32,677 nucleotides of DNA from contig JACPZY010000120.1 in NCBI GenBank assembly GCA_016195215.1, positions 1 to 32,677 of the forward strand, given 5' to 3'. The notes beneath the pieces are model-generated. The model was given only the letters and a program-made list of their open reading frames with translations. It did no database searches and had not been told where the DNA came from. Origin of the DNA: Actinomycetota bacterium (GTDB lineage: Bacteria > Actinomycetota > Actinomycetes > Nanopelagicales > Nanopelagicaceae). The position numbers and the translations under genes were made by a program. Shown one piece after another: positions 13,528-20,398 of the stretch (position 1 is its first letter; each line of letters starts with the position of its first letter).

Positions 13528-14484
13528 CTAGTTCTCACCTCTCCAGGCACCAGAACCAAAGAGGTATCTCTGTAAGAGAGTTAAGCTAAAAATTATTACA
13601 AAAAGAATTACTCCGATCGCGCTTGCAAATCCAAATTCAAATTGCCTAAAAGAGGCGTTATAGATGTATAGAACCATCGTCATAAGTGAATAATCGGGAC
13701 TTCCGTCAGCTCCGCCTGCCAGAATCGCTTGATCGTAGAGTTGGAGTGCGCCGATCATTCCTGAAGTCACTACAAAGAAATGAGCTGGCTTTAAAAGAGG
13801 CATGGTTATGTACCAAAAAACCTGTCTTCGAGTGGCTCCATCCATGATTCCAGCTTCTGTGAGGGAGCCATCGATACTCTGCAGATTCGCAAGGTAGAAA
13901 AGCATCATCGTTCCGCTGGTAGTCCACATATTAAGGCCGATAATGGAGAAGAGAGCTGTGCGTGAATCCGAGAGCCACGCCCCCTGATTGAAGAGATTCG
14001 GGACGTTTACACCAAAGAAGGAGAGCGCTCGATTGAAGAGCCCCTCAGGAGCAAGTAGGAATATGAATAGGGTGGTTATCGCAGCACTACTCGCTATTGA
14101 AGGAAAGTAGAATGCAGAGCGGAAGAACTTCGCTCCCTTAATTTTACCGTTCACTAATAAAGCCAGAAGAAGTCCAAGAGCGGTTTGGAGCGGGACAACT
14201 AAGGCGGCATAAGTAACAGAGTTTCGTATCGATTTTAAAAAGATCGGATCGTGTATCGCCTGTTTGTAATTCTTGATTCCAAGATACCCACGAGGGCCTA
14301 AAATTCCCCACCTGAAAGTGGAAATATAGATCGCATAGAAGAAGATTCCGACGCTAAGTACGAGGAAGAGTGCCATGGGAATCGAAACAAAAGACCACCC
14401 AACTAAAGCCTCACTTCGGTTCCGCTTACGCCTTAGTGCAGAGGGCGAGGATTGGCGAAGAAGCTCACTTGTACTCTTACTCAA
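13528..14484 (-). CDS. Carbohydrate ABC transporter permease (MalF type)
   Basis: Permease partner of the MalG-type protein. The EAA loop is TEAGIMDGATRRQVFWYITM followed by PLLKP. The first membrane segment is near WSFVSIPMALFLVLSVGIFF. The start is placed at TTG 14484 because GGTGGGAGG lies just upstream at good spacing and the encoded MSKSTSELLRQSS is a plausible cytoplasmic tail, giving 318 residues. A GTG 54 bases earlier (14538) would be an alternative but lacks such a site. It is second gene after the binding protein, separated by about 145 bp containing a stem-loop. Confidence 0.9.
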   Translation of the reverse strand: MSKSTSELLRQSSPSALRRKRNRSEALVGWSFVSIPMALFLVLSVGIFFYAIYISTFRWGILGPRGYLGIKNYKQAIHDPIFLKSIRNSVTYAALVVPLQTALGLLLALLVNGKIKGAKFFRSAFYFPSIASSAAITTLFIFLLAPEGLFNRALSFFGVNVPNLFNQGAWLSDSRTALFSIIGLNMWTTSGTMMLFYLANLQSIDGSLTEAGIMDGATRRQVFWYITMPLLKPAHFFVVTSGMIGALQLYDQAILAGGADGSPDYSLMTMVLYIYNASFRQFEFGFASAIGVILFVIIFSLTLLQRYLFGSGAWRGEN

Positions 14485-14614
14485 TCTTGCCTCCCACCTA
14501 CGAATTGAAGAGTTGAAATTGGGTTGCACGGCCACCACAAGGATCGACCGTGCAACCCAATATATTCATAACTGAGCACTGCTCTCTAGTACCTTCGTTC
14601 CGAGAACGCAGATA

Positions 14615-14636
14615 GCCTCAGTTTTATAACTAAGGC
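14615..14636 (-). terminator. Stem-loop at the 3' end of the binding-protein gene
   Basis: GCCTTAGTT and AACTGAGGC pair over 9 bp (one wobble) around ATAA, covering the stop codon of the binding-protein gene. There is no T-run. Such structures commonly stabilise the binding-protein message or attenuate transcription into the permease genes. Confidence 0.45.
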
Positions 14637-15859
14637 TTCGGCCATGCAGCTTGAGCTGCTGAAAGAATCGTGGCAGCCGCTGTGGCCGGAACGAAATTCT
14701 TATTTTGAATTTGCGCCTTAGCTTTGTTATTAAATGCATCAATTACCTTCGACCACCCGACGATTGCTGGAGGGCTAAACGTATAGGGATCTTTAGCGAC
14801 TTGAGCATTGACGTCATATCCCAAAGGAGTGGGCACGTCTGAACGCGAGGGAATTGCAACGCCCTGCGAGGTCCAAATCGTCATTCCGCGACTACCGGTC
14901 ATGTACTGAATAAAGGTCCATGCATCAGCTTTATTAGCAGAATCTTTTCCGATGGAATACGCAGCAGTGAAGGCCAATGATCCGGCATGCACTGCGGAGG
15001 GAAGAGGAGCCTTTATCATCGCTTTAAATACGGATGGGAAAGAGTCCTTTAGGAAAGGATCGATCCAAGCCCCTTCCATTGTGTAAGCGCACTTTGCCTT
15101 ACCAAATGCTTCCCCTGCCCAACCGGCGGATAATTGCGCTGGAGTGCGGAAAGCACCTGACTTGTAATTATTCATAATCCAGTTCATGGCTGTTTTTGTC
15201 TGAGTGGATTGCAGGAGAGATTTCGTCCAAGAGGCATTGCTAATTCCGCCTCCAAATGAGACGAAGAATGCACCGAGACGATTGAGATCGGCATCGACAC
15301 ACAATGGCGTGATCTTCTTTGCGAGAAGTAATTTCGCCTGGGCATCAAACTCCTTGATCGTCTTTGGCAGAGCCTTGATCTTTGCCTTGGCCATTAGAGT
15401 CTTATTGCCCTCGAGAACCAATGGGTTTGCGTCCTTTGGTAGACCATAGATCGCGCTTCCAGATTGAAAGGGTTTCAAATAGCTCTTATTAAATGAACTC
15501 AAATTAAAATTAGACGAGGCTATAGATGACGAGAGGTCATAGAGCACGCCTTGATTAATCCAATCTTGAGCAACACCCCAGTCAAGGTAAAAAACATCTG
15601 GTGGAGTCTTGGCGGCAAATTTCGCTGCCATTTGGGCGCTGTGATCCGAATCAACAATCAGGTCCACTTTAATTAAGGGGTAGCGAATCTGGAAAGTTGC
15701 AATGGCATCGGCAAGTGCGGCTGTTTCGGCGGGAGAAGAGCCCCATGTGGCAAGGGTGATCGTGTTTACCGTCTCTGCTGCTTGTGCAATTGGTGCAAGG
15801 GGCGAAAGCAGCATCGCTGCCGCCAGACCGACCCCGAGTGTCAATCTTTTTCTGAACAT
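14630..15859 (-). CDS. Extracellular sugar-binding protein of an ABC transporter
   Basis: A 409-residue family 1 solute-binding protein. The signal peptide is MFRKRLTLGVGLAAAM to about residue 27 with cleavage near AQA-AE. No lipobox cysteine is visible, which is unusual for a Gram-positive binding protein, usually a lipoprotein. The mature part shows ITLATWGSSPAETAALADAI, PDVFYLDWG, SGSAIYGLPKDANPLVL and AWTFIQYMTGS, typical of oligosaccharide binders. AGGAGG sits close before the ATG. It is first gene of the uptake operon; a LacI-type operator lies directly upstream. Substrate is probably an oligosaccharide, judging from the linked debranching-like glycosidase (inference). Confidence 0.9.
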   Translation of the reverse strand: MFRKRLTLGVGLAAAMLLSPLAPIAQAAETVNTITLATWGSSPAETAALADAIATFQIRYPLIKVDLIVDSDHSAQMAAKFAAKTPPDVFYLDWGVAQDWINQGVLYDLSSSIASSNFNLSSFNKSYLKPFQSGSAIYGLPKDANPLVLEGNKTLMAKAKIKALPKTIKEFDAQAKLLLAKKITPLCVDADLNRLGAFFVSFGGGISNASWTKSLLQSTQTKTAMNWIMNNYKSGAFRTPAQLSAGWAGEAFGKAKCAYTMEGAWIDPFLKDSFPSVFKAMIKAPLPSAVHAGSLAFTAAYSIGKDSANKADAWTFIQYMTGSRGMTIWTSQGVAIPSRSDVPTPLGYDVNAQVAKDPYTFSPPAIVGWSKVIDAFNNKAKAQIQNKNFVPATAAATILSAAQAAWPKP

Positions 15860-15880
15860 GGTCCTCCTAGAGATTTACCG

Positions 15881-15902
15881 GTTCAAAATTTGAACGTTCC
15901 AA
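15881..15902 (-). promoter_or_regulatory. Candidate LacI-type operator
   Basis: TTTGAAC and GTTCCAA meet at a central CG (15895/15896), the usual LacI-family operator layout, with 6 of 7 half-site positions symmetric. An adjoining perfect 15-bp palindrome (GTTCAAA-A-TTTGAAC, 15881-15895) shares one half-site. It lies 22-43 bp upstream of the binding-protein start. Confidence 0.5.
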
Positions 15903-15911
15903 AAACGTAGA

Positions 15912-15940
15912 GGAATAGCTCCCAGAAGGAAATAGCCCAA
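15912..15940 (-). promoter_or_regulatory. Possible promoter of the sugar-uptake operon
   Basis: On minus, TTGGGC (15940-15935) and TATTCC (15917-15912) are 17 bp apart, three of six consensus matches in each. The operator candidate lies just downstream, where a bound repressor would block transcription. Confidence 0.35.
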
Positions 15941-16092
15941 GGCCATATCTTTATAACGAATGTATAACGTTTCTCGTAGGGAGTCCTCTCCCTCAACCCT
16001 CTCGCCTGGGACTTGATCCTGCCAGCAATCATTGGCTACCGTGAAGTTATAGTGGCTCGAACTCCAGTGTCGATTCGATGAGGGGAAAATAG

Positions 16093-17013
16093 ATGCAATA
16101 CGCATATCTCGGTAATTCGGGTCTGAAGGTCAGCCGAATCGCCCTCGGATGTATGAGTTTTGGGGATACCTCCAAAGGTTTCAATGAGTGGGCGTTGAAC
16201 GATGAGCAGGCTGAGCCCATTTTTCGCCAGGCCTTAGAGCTGGGAATCACCTTCTGGGATACCGCCAACATCTACGGGATAGGAACATCCGAGGAAATTG
16301 TGGGGCGAGCCATCAAAAAGTACTCCACGCGAGAAAAAATTGTTCTTGCCACCAAAGTGAATTTCAAAATGCATGACGGGCCGGGCGGTGAAGGTCTCTC
16401 TCGAAAAGCCATTATGGAGCAAATCGATGCTTCTCTCCAGCGATTGGGTACCGACTATGTAGATCTGTATCAGATTCATCGCTTTGACCCGAATACTCCG
16501 GTGGAAGAAACAATGGAGGCGTTGCACGATGTGATCAAAGCTGGGAAGGCGAGATATATCGGTGCATCCTCGATGTGGTCCTGGCAATTCTCCAAGATGC
16601 AATATTCGGCAGATCTTCATGGATGGACGAGATTTGTTTCTATGCAGAATCAGTACAACCTCATCCAACGCGAAGAGGAGCGCGAGATGTTCCCGCTCCT
16701 TAAGGACCTAGGCATCGGAAGCATCCCGTGGAGTCCGCTTGCAAAAGGCCGCCTTGCCCGACCTTTCGGCACGCACACGCATCGCTTCGACCATGACCCG
16801 GTCGCGGAGCGGAACTATGGTGATGGAGATCAATCCATCATCGATGTCGCTTGGGTCTTGAAGAATCCAATTGTTACTTCACCTATAGTCGGGCCAACCA
16901 AGGCACATCACCTTGCTGACGCTGTAGCAGCACTTGATATTTCGCTAACTCCAGAGGAAATTGAAAACTTAGAAGGAAGTTACACGCCCCGCCAGCCAAG
17001 TGGATATATGTAA
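16093..17013 (+). CDS. Aldo/keto reductase with an apparent internal deletion
   Basis: An NAD(P)H-dependent oxidoreductase of the aldo/keto reductase family, 306 residues. The catalytic tetrad is complete: D56 and Y61 (WDTANIYG), K88 (LATKVN), H129 (YQIHR). Cofactor-binding blocks IPWSPLAKGRLARP and PIVGPTKAHHLADAVAALD are present. Near residue 251 (about base 16846) SIID runs directly into VAWVLKNP, where relatives have about 17 further residues (a helix ending RAQVALAW). The deletion is in frame. GAGGGG precedes the ATG. The gene is divergent from the sugar-uptake operon and may act on a sugar derived from it, but its position could also be accidental. Confidence 0.85.
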   Translation: MQYAYLGNSGLKVSRIALGCMSFGDTSKGFNEWALNDEQAEPIFRQALELGITFWDTANIYGIGTSEEIVGRAIKKYSTREKIVLATKVNFKMHDGPGGEGLSRKAIMEQIDASLQRLGTDYVDLYQIHRFDPNTPVEETMEALHDVIKAGKARYIGASSMWSWQFSKMQYSADLHGWTRFVSMQNQYNLIQREEEREMFPLLKDLGIGSIPWSPLAKGRLARPFGTHTHRFDHDPVAERNYGDGDQSIIDVAWVLKNPIVTSPIVGPTKAHHLADAVAALDISLTPEEIENLEGSYTPRQPSGYM

Positions 17014-17030
17014 GCCTGTTCAATAGTTTC

Positions 17031-17074
17031 TGCGCCCGAAGGGATCTGAGTCCCTAACCTTCTGATCCGAAACT
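17031..17074 (-). repeat. tRNA-Arg 3'-half remnant, copy 3 (att-like; longest copy)
   Basis: From TGCGCCCGAAGGGAT through CCCTAACCTTCTGATCCG this reads as the complement of the 3' half of an actinobacterial tRNA-Arg (acceptor strand, T arm, variable loop and 3' side of the anticodon stem) before similarity stops at the anticodon. It lies just past the aldo/keto reductase stop. Confidence 0.8.
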
Positions 17075-17276
17075 AAATCTGAGGGTCCAGATCTGGAAAC
17101 TTTTCCCAGGCAACAAGTTCCGCGATGTCATCGGCGCACTCAAGAATCGTTTCGCGGTTAGCCTTCAGAAAGTCCAATTTCGTACCCGTTGTTGAAGGAT
17201 ACCCCAAAGCATTTCGTCCTGATTGGTTCAGCTGGTATCTGTAAGAAAGGATAGAGTTGTTTGCTGGAAGTGACAT
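17073..17276 (-). CDS. Small protein of unknown function, 67 aa, ending at the tRNA-Arg remnant
   Basis: ATG at 17276 opens a frame of 67 residues with a coding-like composition (YRYQLNQSGRNALGYP, then KLDFLKANRETILECADDIA). Its TAG stop overlaps the edge of the tRNA-Arg remnant, so the C-terminus may have been cut by an integration event. I do not recognise a family, and the ribosome-binding site is weak (AGGG). The 3' truncation idea is inference. Confidence 0.45.
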   Translation of the reverse strand: MSLPANNSILSYRYQLNQSGRNALGYPSTTGTKLDFLKANRETILECADDIAELVAWEKFPDLDPQI

Positions 17277-17320
17277 TCTGAACGTGGAACCCTATGACTT
17301 GAAAACAGAACGTCTAGAGA

Positions 17321-17377
17321 CTCCAACTAAAACGGAGAGACGGCTTCAAGTCCCATCAATGGCACATCACCAGAAAA
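17321..17377 (+). repeat. tRNA-3'-half-like repeat Y, copy 2
   Basis: Paralogue of 3992-4048 (CTCCAACTAA, ACGGAGA, GCTTC, AGTCC, TGGCA and ATCACCAGAAA shared). No 5' half of a tRNA precedes it. It lies between two tRNA-Arg remnants. Confidence 0.45.
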
Positions 17378-17461
17378 GTTCGTTGTATGGGGCCATTCTT
17401 GATGCCTATAGCAAGGTGAACATCGTAGTTTCTTGAAGCTTTGGGCCTGATTACGACGGCG

Positions 17462-17482
17462 TGCCTCCGAAGGGATAAAACT
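17462..17482 (-). repeat. tRNA-Arg 3'-end remnant, copy 4 (degenerate)
   Basis: TGCCTCCGAAGGGATAAAAC retains the CCGAAGGGAT core of the tRNA-Arg 3' end, with about 16 of 21 positions matching. Confidence 0.4.
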
Positions 17483-17511
17483 ATTAGTTGGGAAATACGG
17501 AAGAAATGAAT

Positions 17512-17550
17512 ACGAGCCCGAACCTTTATAGATCAAAGGTCTGGGCTCGT
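17512..17550 (-). terminator. Intrinsic terminator of the amidase-permease unit
   Basis: ACGAGCCC pairs with GGGCTCGT (8 bp) and, after a 2x2 internal loop, ACCTTT pairs with AAAGGT around a 7-nt loop. On minus it is followed by ATTCATTTCTT. It lies 30 bp beyond the permease stop. Confidence 0.75.
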
Positions 17551-17579
17551 CAATGCAGATTCTATAGAATTGTCGTTAT

Positions 17580-18899
17580 CTATTCGTGATCGAGATGCAC
17601 GTAGGCCACCGCCTCAATTGCTTTGGGATTCTTTGACTTGAGGTACACCAATGCGGCAATTCCCATAACCATCCAGCCGGCCATAAAGTAAGCAGAATAG
17701 GAGAGGGGGGCCGCAAGTGGCACTATGAACTTCAGTCCAGGTATTCCAGTAAATCCGGCGGCGCTGAAGAAACCGGGAATCAAGAATAAGACGCCAACCA
17801 TTGGAATAAGGATGTGTATAACTGGGTGGCGCTCATCTCTACGATGTTTAGCAAAGTAGCCGATGCATGCGAAGTTCGACACGATGTAAACAAGGACAAC
17901 GATAATAACCAGTCCTGTCGCAACCACTCCAAAGGCAAGCTGCGGGGTGTATTTGAAGCCAAGTCCCAAGCCAATGATTAATCCGAGGATTAATTGGAGG
18001 ACAATGGCGTTGCGGGGAGATTTGAACTTTGGATCTAGTTGAGCTAGAGAGCGTGGGAAGGCACCTACCCGACCGAAAGCAAATGCGGTTCGAGTGAATA
18101 CGTTTGCACCTGCGTTGGCGTTTGCCAGAGTCGAGTTAATAATTGCAAAGAGAACAAGTAACCAGAAGAGTGTGGAGATACTCTTCGCGAGTCCATCCCA
18201 CGGTACTCCGTTATTGTAACTTGCAAAGGATTTAAATTTATCTGGCCCAAATGAAACGGTTGCTGCATAAGTTGTGAAGGCGTAAAGAACGCCAATAGAA
18301 ATTGTTGCGATCATTATTGCGCGAGGAACATTTCGACGGGGATTTTCAGCTTCTTCTGCCAAAGGCGCCGCTGCTTCAAAACCAGAAAAAGCCAAGAGGG
18401 TAAAAACAGATCCAGCGATCACGCCTGACCAGCCTGAGAATCCAGGGGCATTCGCATGTGAAGTCGTAAAGACAGAAAGCGTATTTGCGCTGCCGGCCTT
18501 TATTACAAGTACAACTGCTACAAGGGTAAAAACTGTAATTTCAATGAAACCTAACCAGGTGCCGACCTTGGCAGAGGTACGGATACCGCGCCAAACAAGT
18601 CCGCACACTAGCAAGGTTCCAAGGGTGGTAAATATCCACCAAGCGCCTATCGGGAATGATTTCTGCTCAGAGTTCCATTCACCCGCAACGGTATAACCGA
18701 GTTGCAACATAACAAGCGGCATTCCAATAAAGGCAACTATTACTGCAAGGGGTAGTGCGCCTCCAGCCAGTGGCGATCCAAAAGGAATTGATGCGGCTAT
18801 TGCTGCTCCAGGAGCCATAGAACAGATTGATTGAAATACAACTTCACGCAATCCAATCGCGTTGCGCTCCAAACGAGGTACAGGGTTAGAAGTGCTCAA
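17580..18899 (-). CDS. APC-family amino acid permease, probably with missing TM3-TM4 region
   Basis: Amino acid-polyamine-organocation transporter. Seen are the first helix (VVFQSICSMAPGAAIAASIP), the motif FSGFEAAAPLAEEAENPRRN before VPRAI, and FGRVGAFPRSLAQLDPKFKS before PRNAI, typical of the family. Start TTG 18899 is preferred because AAGGAG lies six bases upstream; ATG 18929 or TTG 18932 would add about ten residues. Relatives have roughly 500 residues. Here about 50 seem absent after MPLVMLQLGYT (near residue 70-80), where TM3 and TM4 should be, leaving ten or eleven helices. It is downstream of the amidase gene, so it may import an amide or amino compound; the substrate is unproven. 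Confidence 0.8.
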   Translation of the reverse strand: MSTSNPVPRLERNAIGLREVVFQSICSMAPGAAIAASIPFGSPLAGGALPLAVIVAFIGMPLVMLQLGYTVAGEWNSEQKSFPIGAWWIFTTLGTLLVCGLVWRGIRTSAKVGTWLGFIEITVFTLVAVVLVIKAGSANTLSVFTTSHANAPGFSGWSGVIAGSVFTLLAFSGFEAAAPLAEEAENPRRNVPRAIMIATISIGVLYAFTTYAATVSFGPDKFKSFASYNNGVPWDGLAKSISTLFWLLVLFAIINSTLANANAGANVFTRTAFAFGRVGAFPRSLAQLDPKFKSPRNAIVLQLILGLIIGLGLGFKYTPQLAFGVVATGLVIIVVLVYIVSNFACIGYFAKHRRDERHPVIHILIPMVGVLFLIPGFFSAAGFTGIPGLKFIVPLAAPLSYSAYFMAGWMVMGIAALVYLKSKNPKAIEAVAYVHLDHE

Positions 18900-19027
18900 C
18901 TTTCTCTCCTTCTTCTGATTTACCTTCATCAATTGGATATTGACATAGAAGAAAGTGTGGCACTTACGCTTGCATATTTTGTGTTACGCAACGGTAGTAA
19001 TTTTATAGGGCGGTTTCTTGAGTTCGT

Positions 19028-20032
19028 TCAGAGGCGAAGCTCTTTCGCCTTATCCCGAAAGCTGGCGTGAATTCCGGAATAGGCTTGAACTTCTGGTACC
19101 AGATTTTTAGCAGCCTTGATCACCACGCTGAAGTTTGCATCGACTACGTTGGCGATTGGCGCCTTCGTAATCTGAGAAAGCAGCTGATATGAGTCCATTT
19201 GGTGAAGTTTGTACAGTTCTTGAAACCATCTAACTAACTCGAGCTGCCCGATTCGCCAAGAATCCTCCATTGGGCGCGAAGATCCAACCGCCATGTAGAA
19301 ATCGTCATTTTCAATCCGAGGCCAGGTAGGTGCACCACCCTTAGTCAGGTCGACAATAATGATCGAATTCATGGCACCTTCAACCGCAGTTCCACACGCC
19401 TCGCCCTCACCTTGACGGTAATGTCCATCGCCAATGGAAAAGAGTGCGCCTTCTACGTTGACGCCTAAGTAGATTGTTGATCCAGGTCTCACTTCTGGAG
19501 AATCCATATTGCCGCCAAAACGTTCGGGCACAAGGCTGGAGCGAACCTCTCCACCTGATGGAGCGAGGCCGATAGTGCCGAGCATGCATTCAATGGGAAG
19601 GTCGACTGAGAAATCCCCGAACCGAGATTGAAACCCAACAGTATTTTTCGCTGTATCCACGTCATAGACCCAGGTCGTGTCAGGTAGCGGATCTTGAAGA
19701 GTGGCAGTTCGATCCGTACTAGTAAGCCCACCAAAAAACGGAATTGTGCTGGATACTCCATAAGTTCTCGCGGGTTTCAAATCAACAATGTGGATCGCCA
19801 ATGTGTCGCCAGGCTCCGCGCCTTCAATGAAGAAAGGACCAGTTTGCGGATTTACATGATGAAGATCGACCTTCTCAGATGCCAAATCATTTATGGATTT
19901 AATCGTATTATTGAATGCGTCCTCTGACCAAAGTTTAAGAATAGTGCCAGGTTTAATCCGCATGGCTGGCCTTGACCCACCAAAGGTGTAGACGAGTTGG
20001 TCGAAAGTCGGTCTAAATTCTATGATCTCCAT
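19028..20032 (-). CDS. Acetamidase/formamidase family amidase
   Basis: A 334-residue FmdA/AmdA-type amidase, hydrolysing a short-chain amide such as formamide or acetamide to the acid and ammonia. Family landmarks include HHVNPQTGPFFIEGAEPGD (59-77), IPIECMLG-type segment (LPIECMLGTIGLAPSGGE), FGGNMDSPEVRPGSTIYLGV and ALFSIGDGHYRQGEGEACGT with the conserved GD-H-x2-QG-GE core. AGGA lies seven bases before the ATG at 20032. The APC permease follows 95-128 bp downstream on the same strand, suggesting one transcription unit. If formamide is the substrate, its formate could feed the formate dehydrogenase at 6369; this link is inference. Confidence 0.88.
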   Translation of the reverse strand: MEIIEFRPTFDQLVYTFGGSRPAMRIKPGTILKLWSEDAFNNTIKSINDLASEKVDLHHVNPQTGPFFIEGAEPGDTLAIHIVDLKPARTYGVSSTIPFFGGLTSTDRTATLQDPLPDTTWVYDVDTAKNTVGFQSRFGDFSVDLPIECMLGTIGLAPSGGEVRSSLVPERFGGNMDSPEVRPGSTIYLGVNVEGALFSIGDGHYRQGEGEACGTAVEGAMNSIIIVDLTKGGAPTWPRIENDDFYMAVGSSRPMEDSWRIGQLELVRWFQELYKLHQMDSYQLLSQITKAPIANVVDANFSVVIKAAKNLVPEVQAYSGIHASFRDKAKELRL

Positions 20033-20045
20033 AAATAAATCCTAG

Positions 20046-20067
20046 TGCGCCCGAAGGGATTTGAACC
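20046..20067 (-). repeat. tRNA-Arg 3'-end remnant, copy 5 (att-like)
   Basis: GCGCCCGAAGGGATTTGAAC with one further matching base at each end, about 21 of 22 positions identical to a tRNA-Arg 3' end complement. It is the rightmost copy, at the border between the cargo region and the more core-like genes. Confidence 0.75.
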
Positions 20068-20144
20068 TTTAGTTTTTGAGCTAGAAGAAGAATTTCAAAT
20101 TAGTTTAAGCAATGAAAGTTAACCTGGAAAGTCCTTTTGGCAGA

Positions 20145-20392
20145 TCAGATTGGCCTAGCGGAATATCCATTCTCAAGTTCAGCGACTGATCCCATGGCTA
20201 ATGCAACAAGTGCTGCATCTCGCGGGCTTTCATCTAGCTCAACCATTCCGCCAGGAACTTTCCAGTTCTTTTTGTAGGTTGGTTCGACTAGAAGTATTCG
20301 ATTTTGCTTGTCGACGAAGACCAACCCTGAACCCATCCTTTTCCGTGGCAGATTTCGGAAATACTCACTGCCTGCGATCTCCTCGAGAGATT
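20145..20392 (-). pseudogene. Nudix hydrolase fragment
   Basis: The frame reads ESLEEIAGSEYFRNLPRKRM followed by GSGLVFVDKQNRILLVEP and NWKVPGGMVELDESPRDAA, the N-terminal half of an actinobacterial Nudix protein, which normally begins LPRKRMG. The Nudix box breaks off after DESPRDAA: the essential RE-x2-EE-x-G residues are missing and about 20 unrelated residues follow to the stop at 20145. No good start codon exists in frame before the ATG at 20336. Both ends are therefore damaged. It lies between tRNA-Arg remnant 5 and the aminotransferase gene, so it may have been cut when the island formed. Confidence 0.65.
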
Positions 20393-20398
20393 CACTTA

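Noticed and set aside
17321-17377. Amber-decoding (CTA) or leucine tRNA
   Set aside because: The CTAA in the loop is suggestive, but no 5' half exists, U33 is missing and the T stem is imperfect, so it is listed only as a tRNA-like repeat.
17327-17536. A 69-residue minus-strand frame
   Set aside because: It overlaps the tRNA-like repeat, a tRNA-Arg remnant and the permease terminator, and its composition does not look coding.
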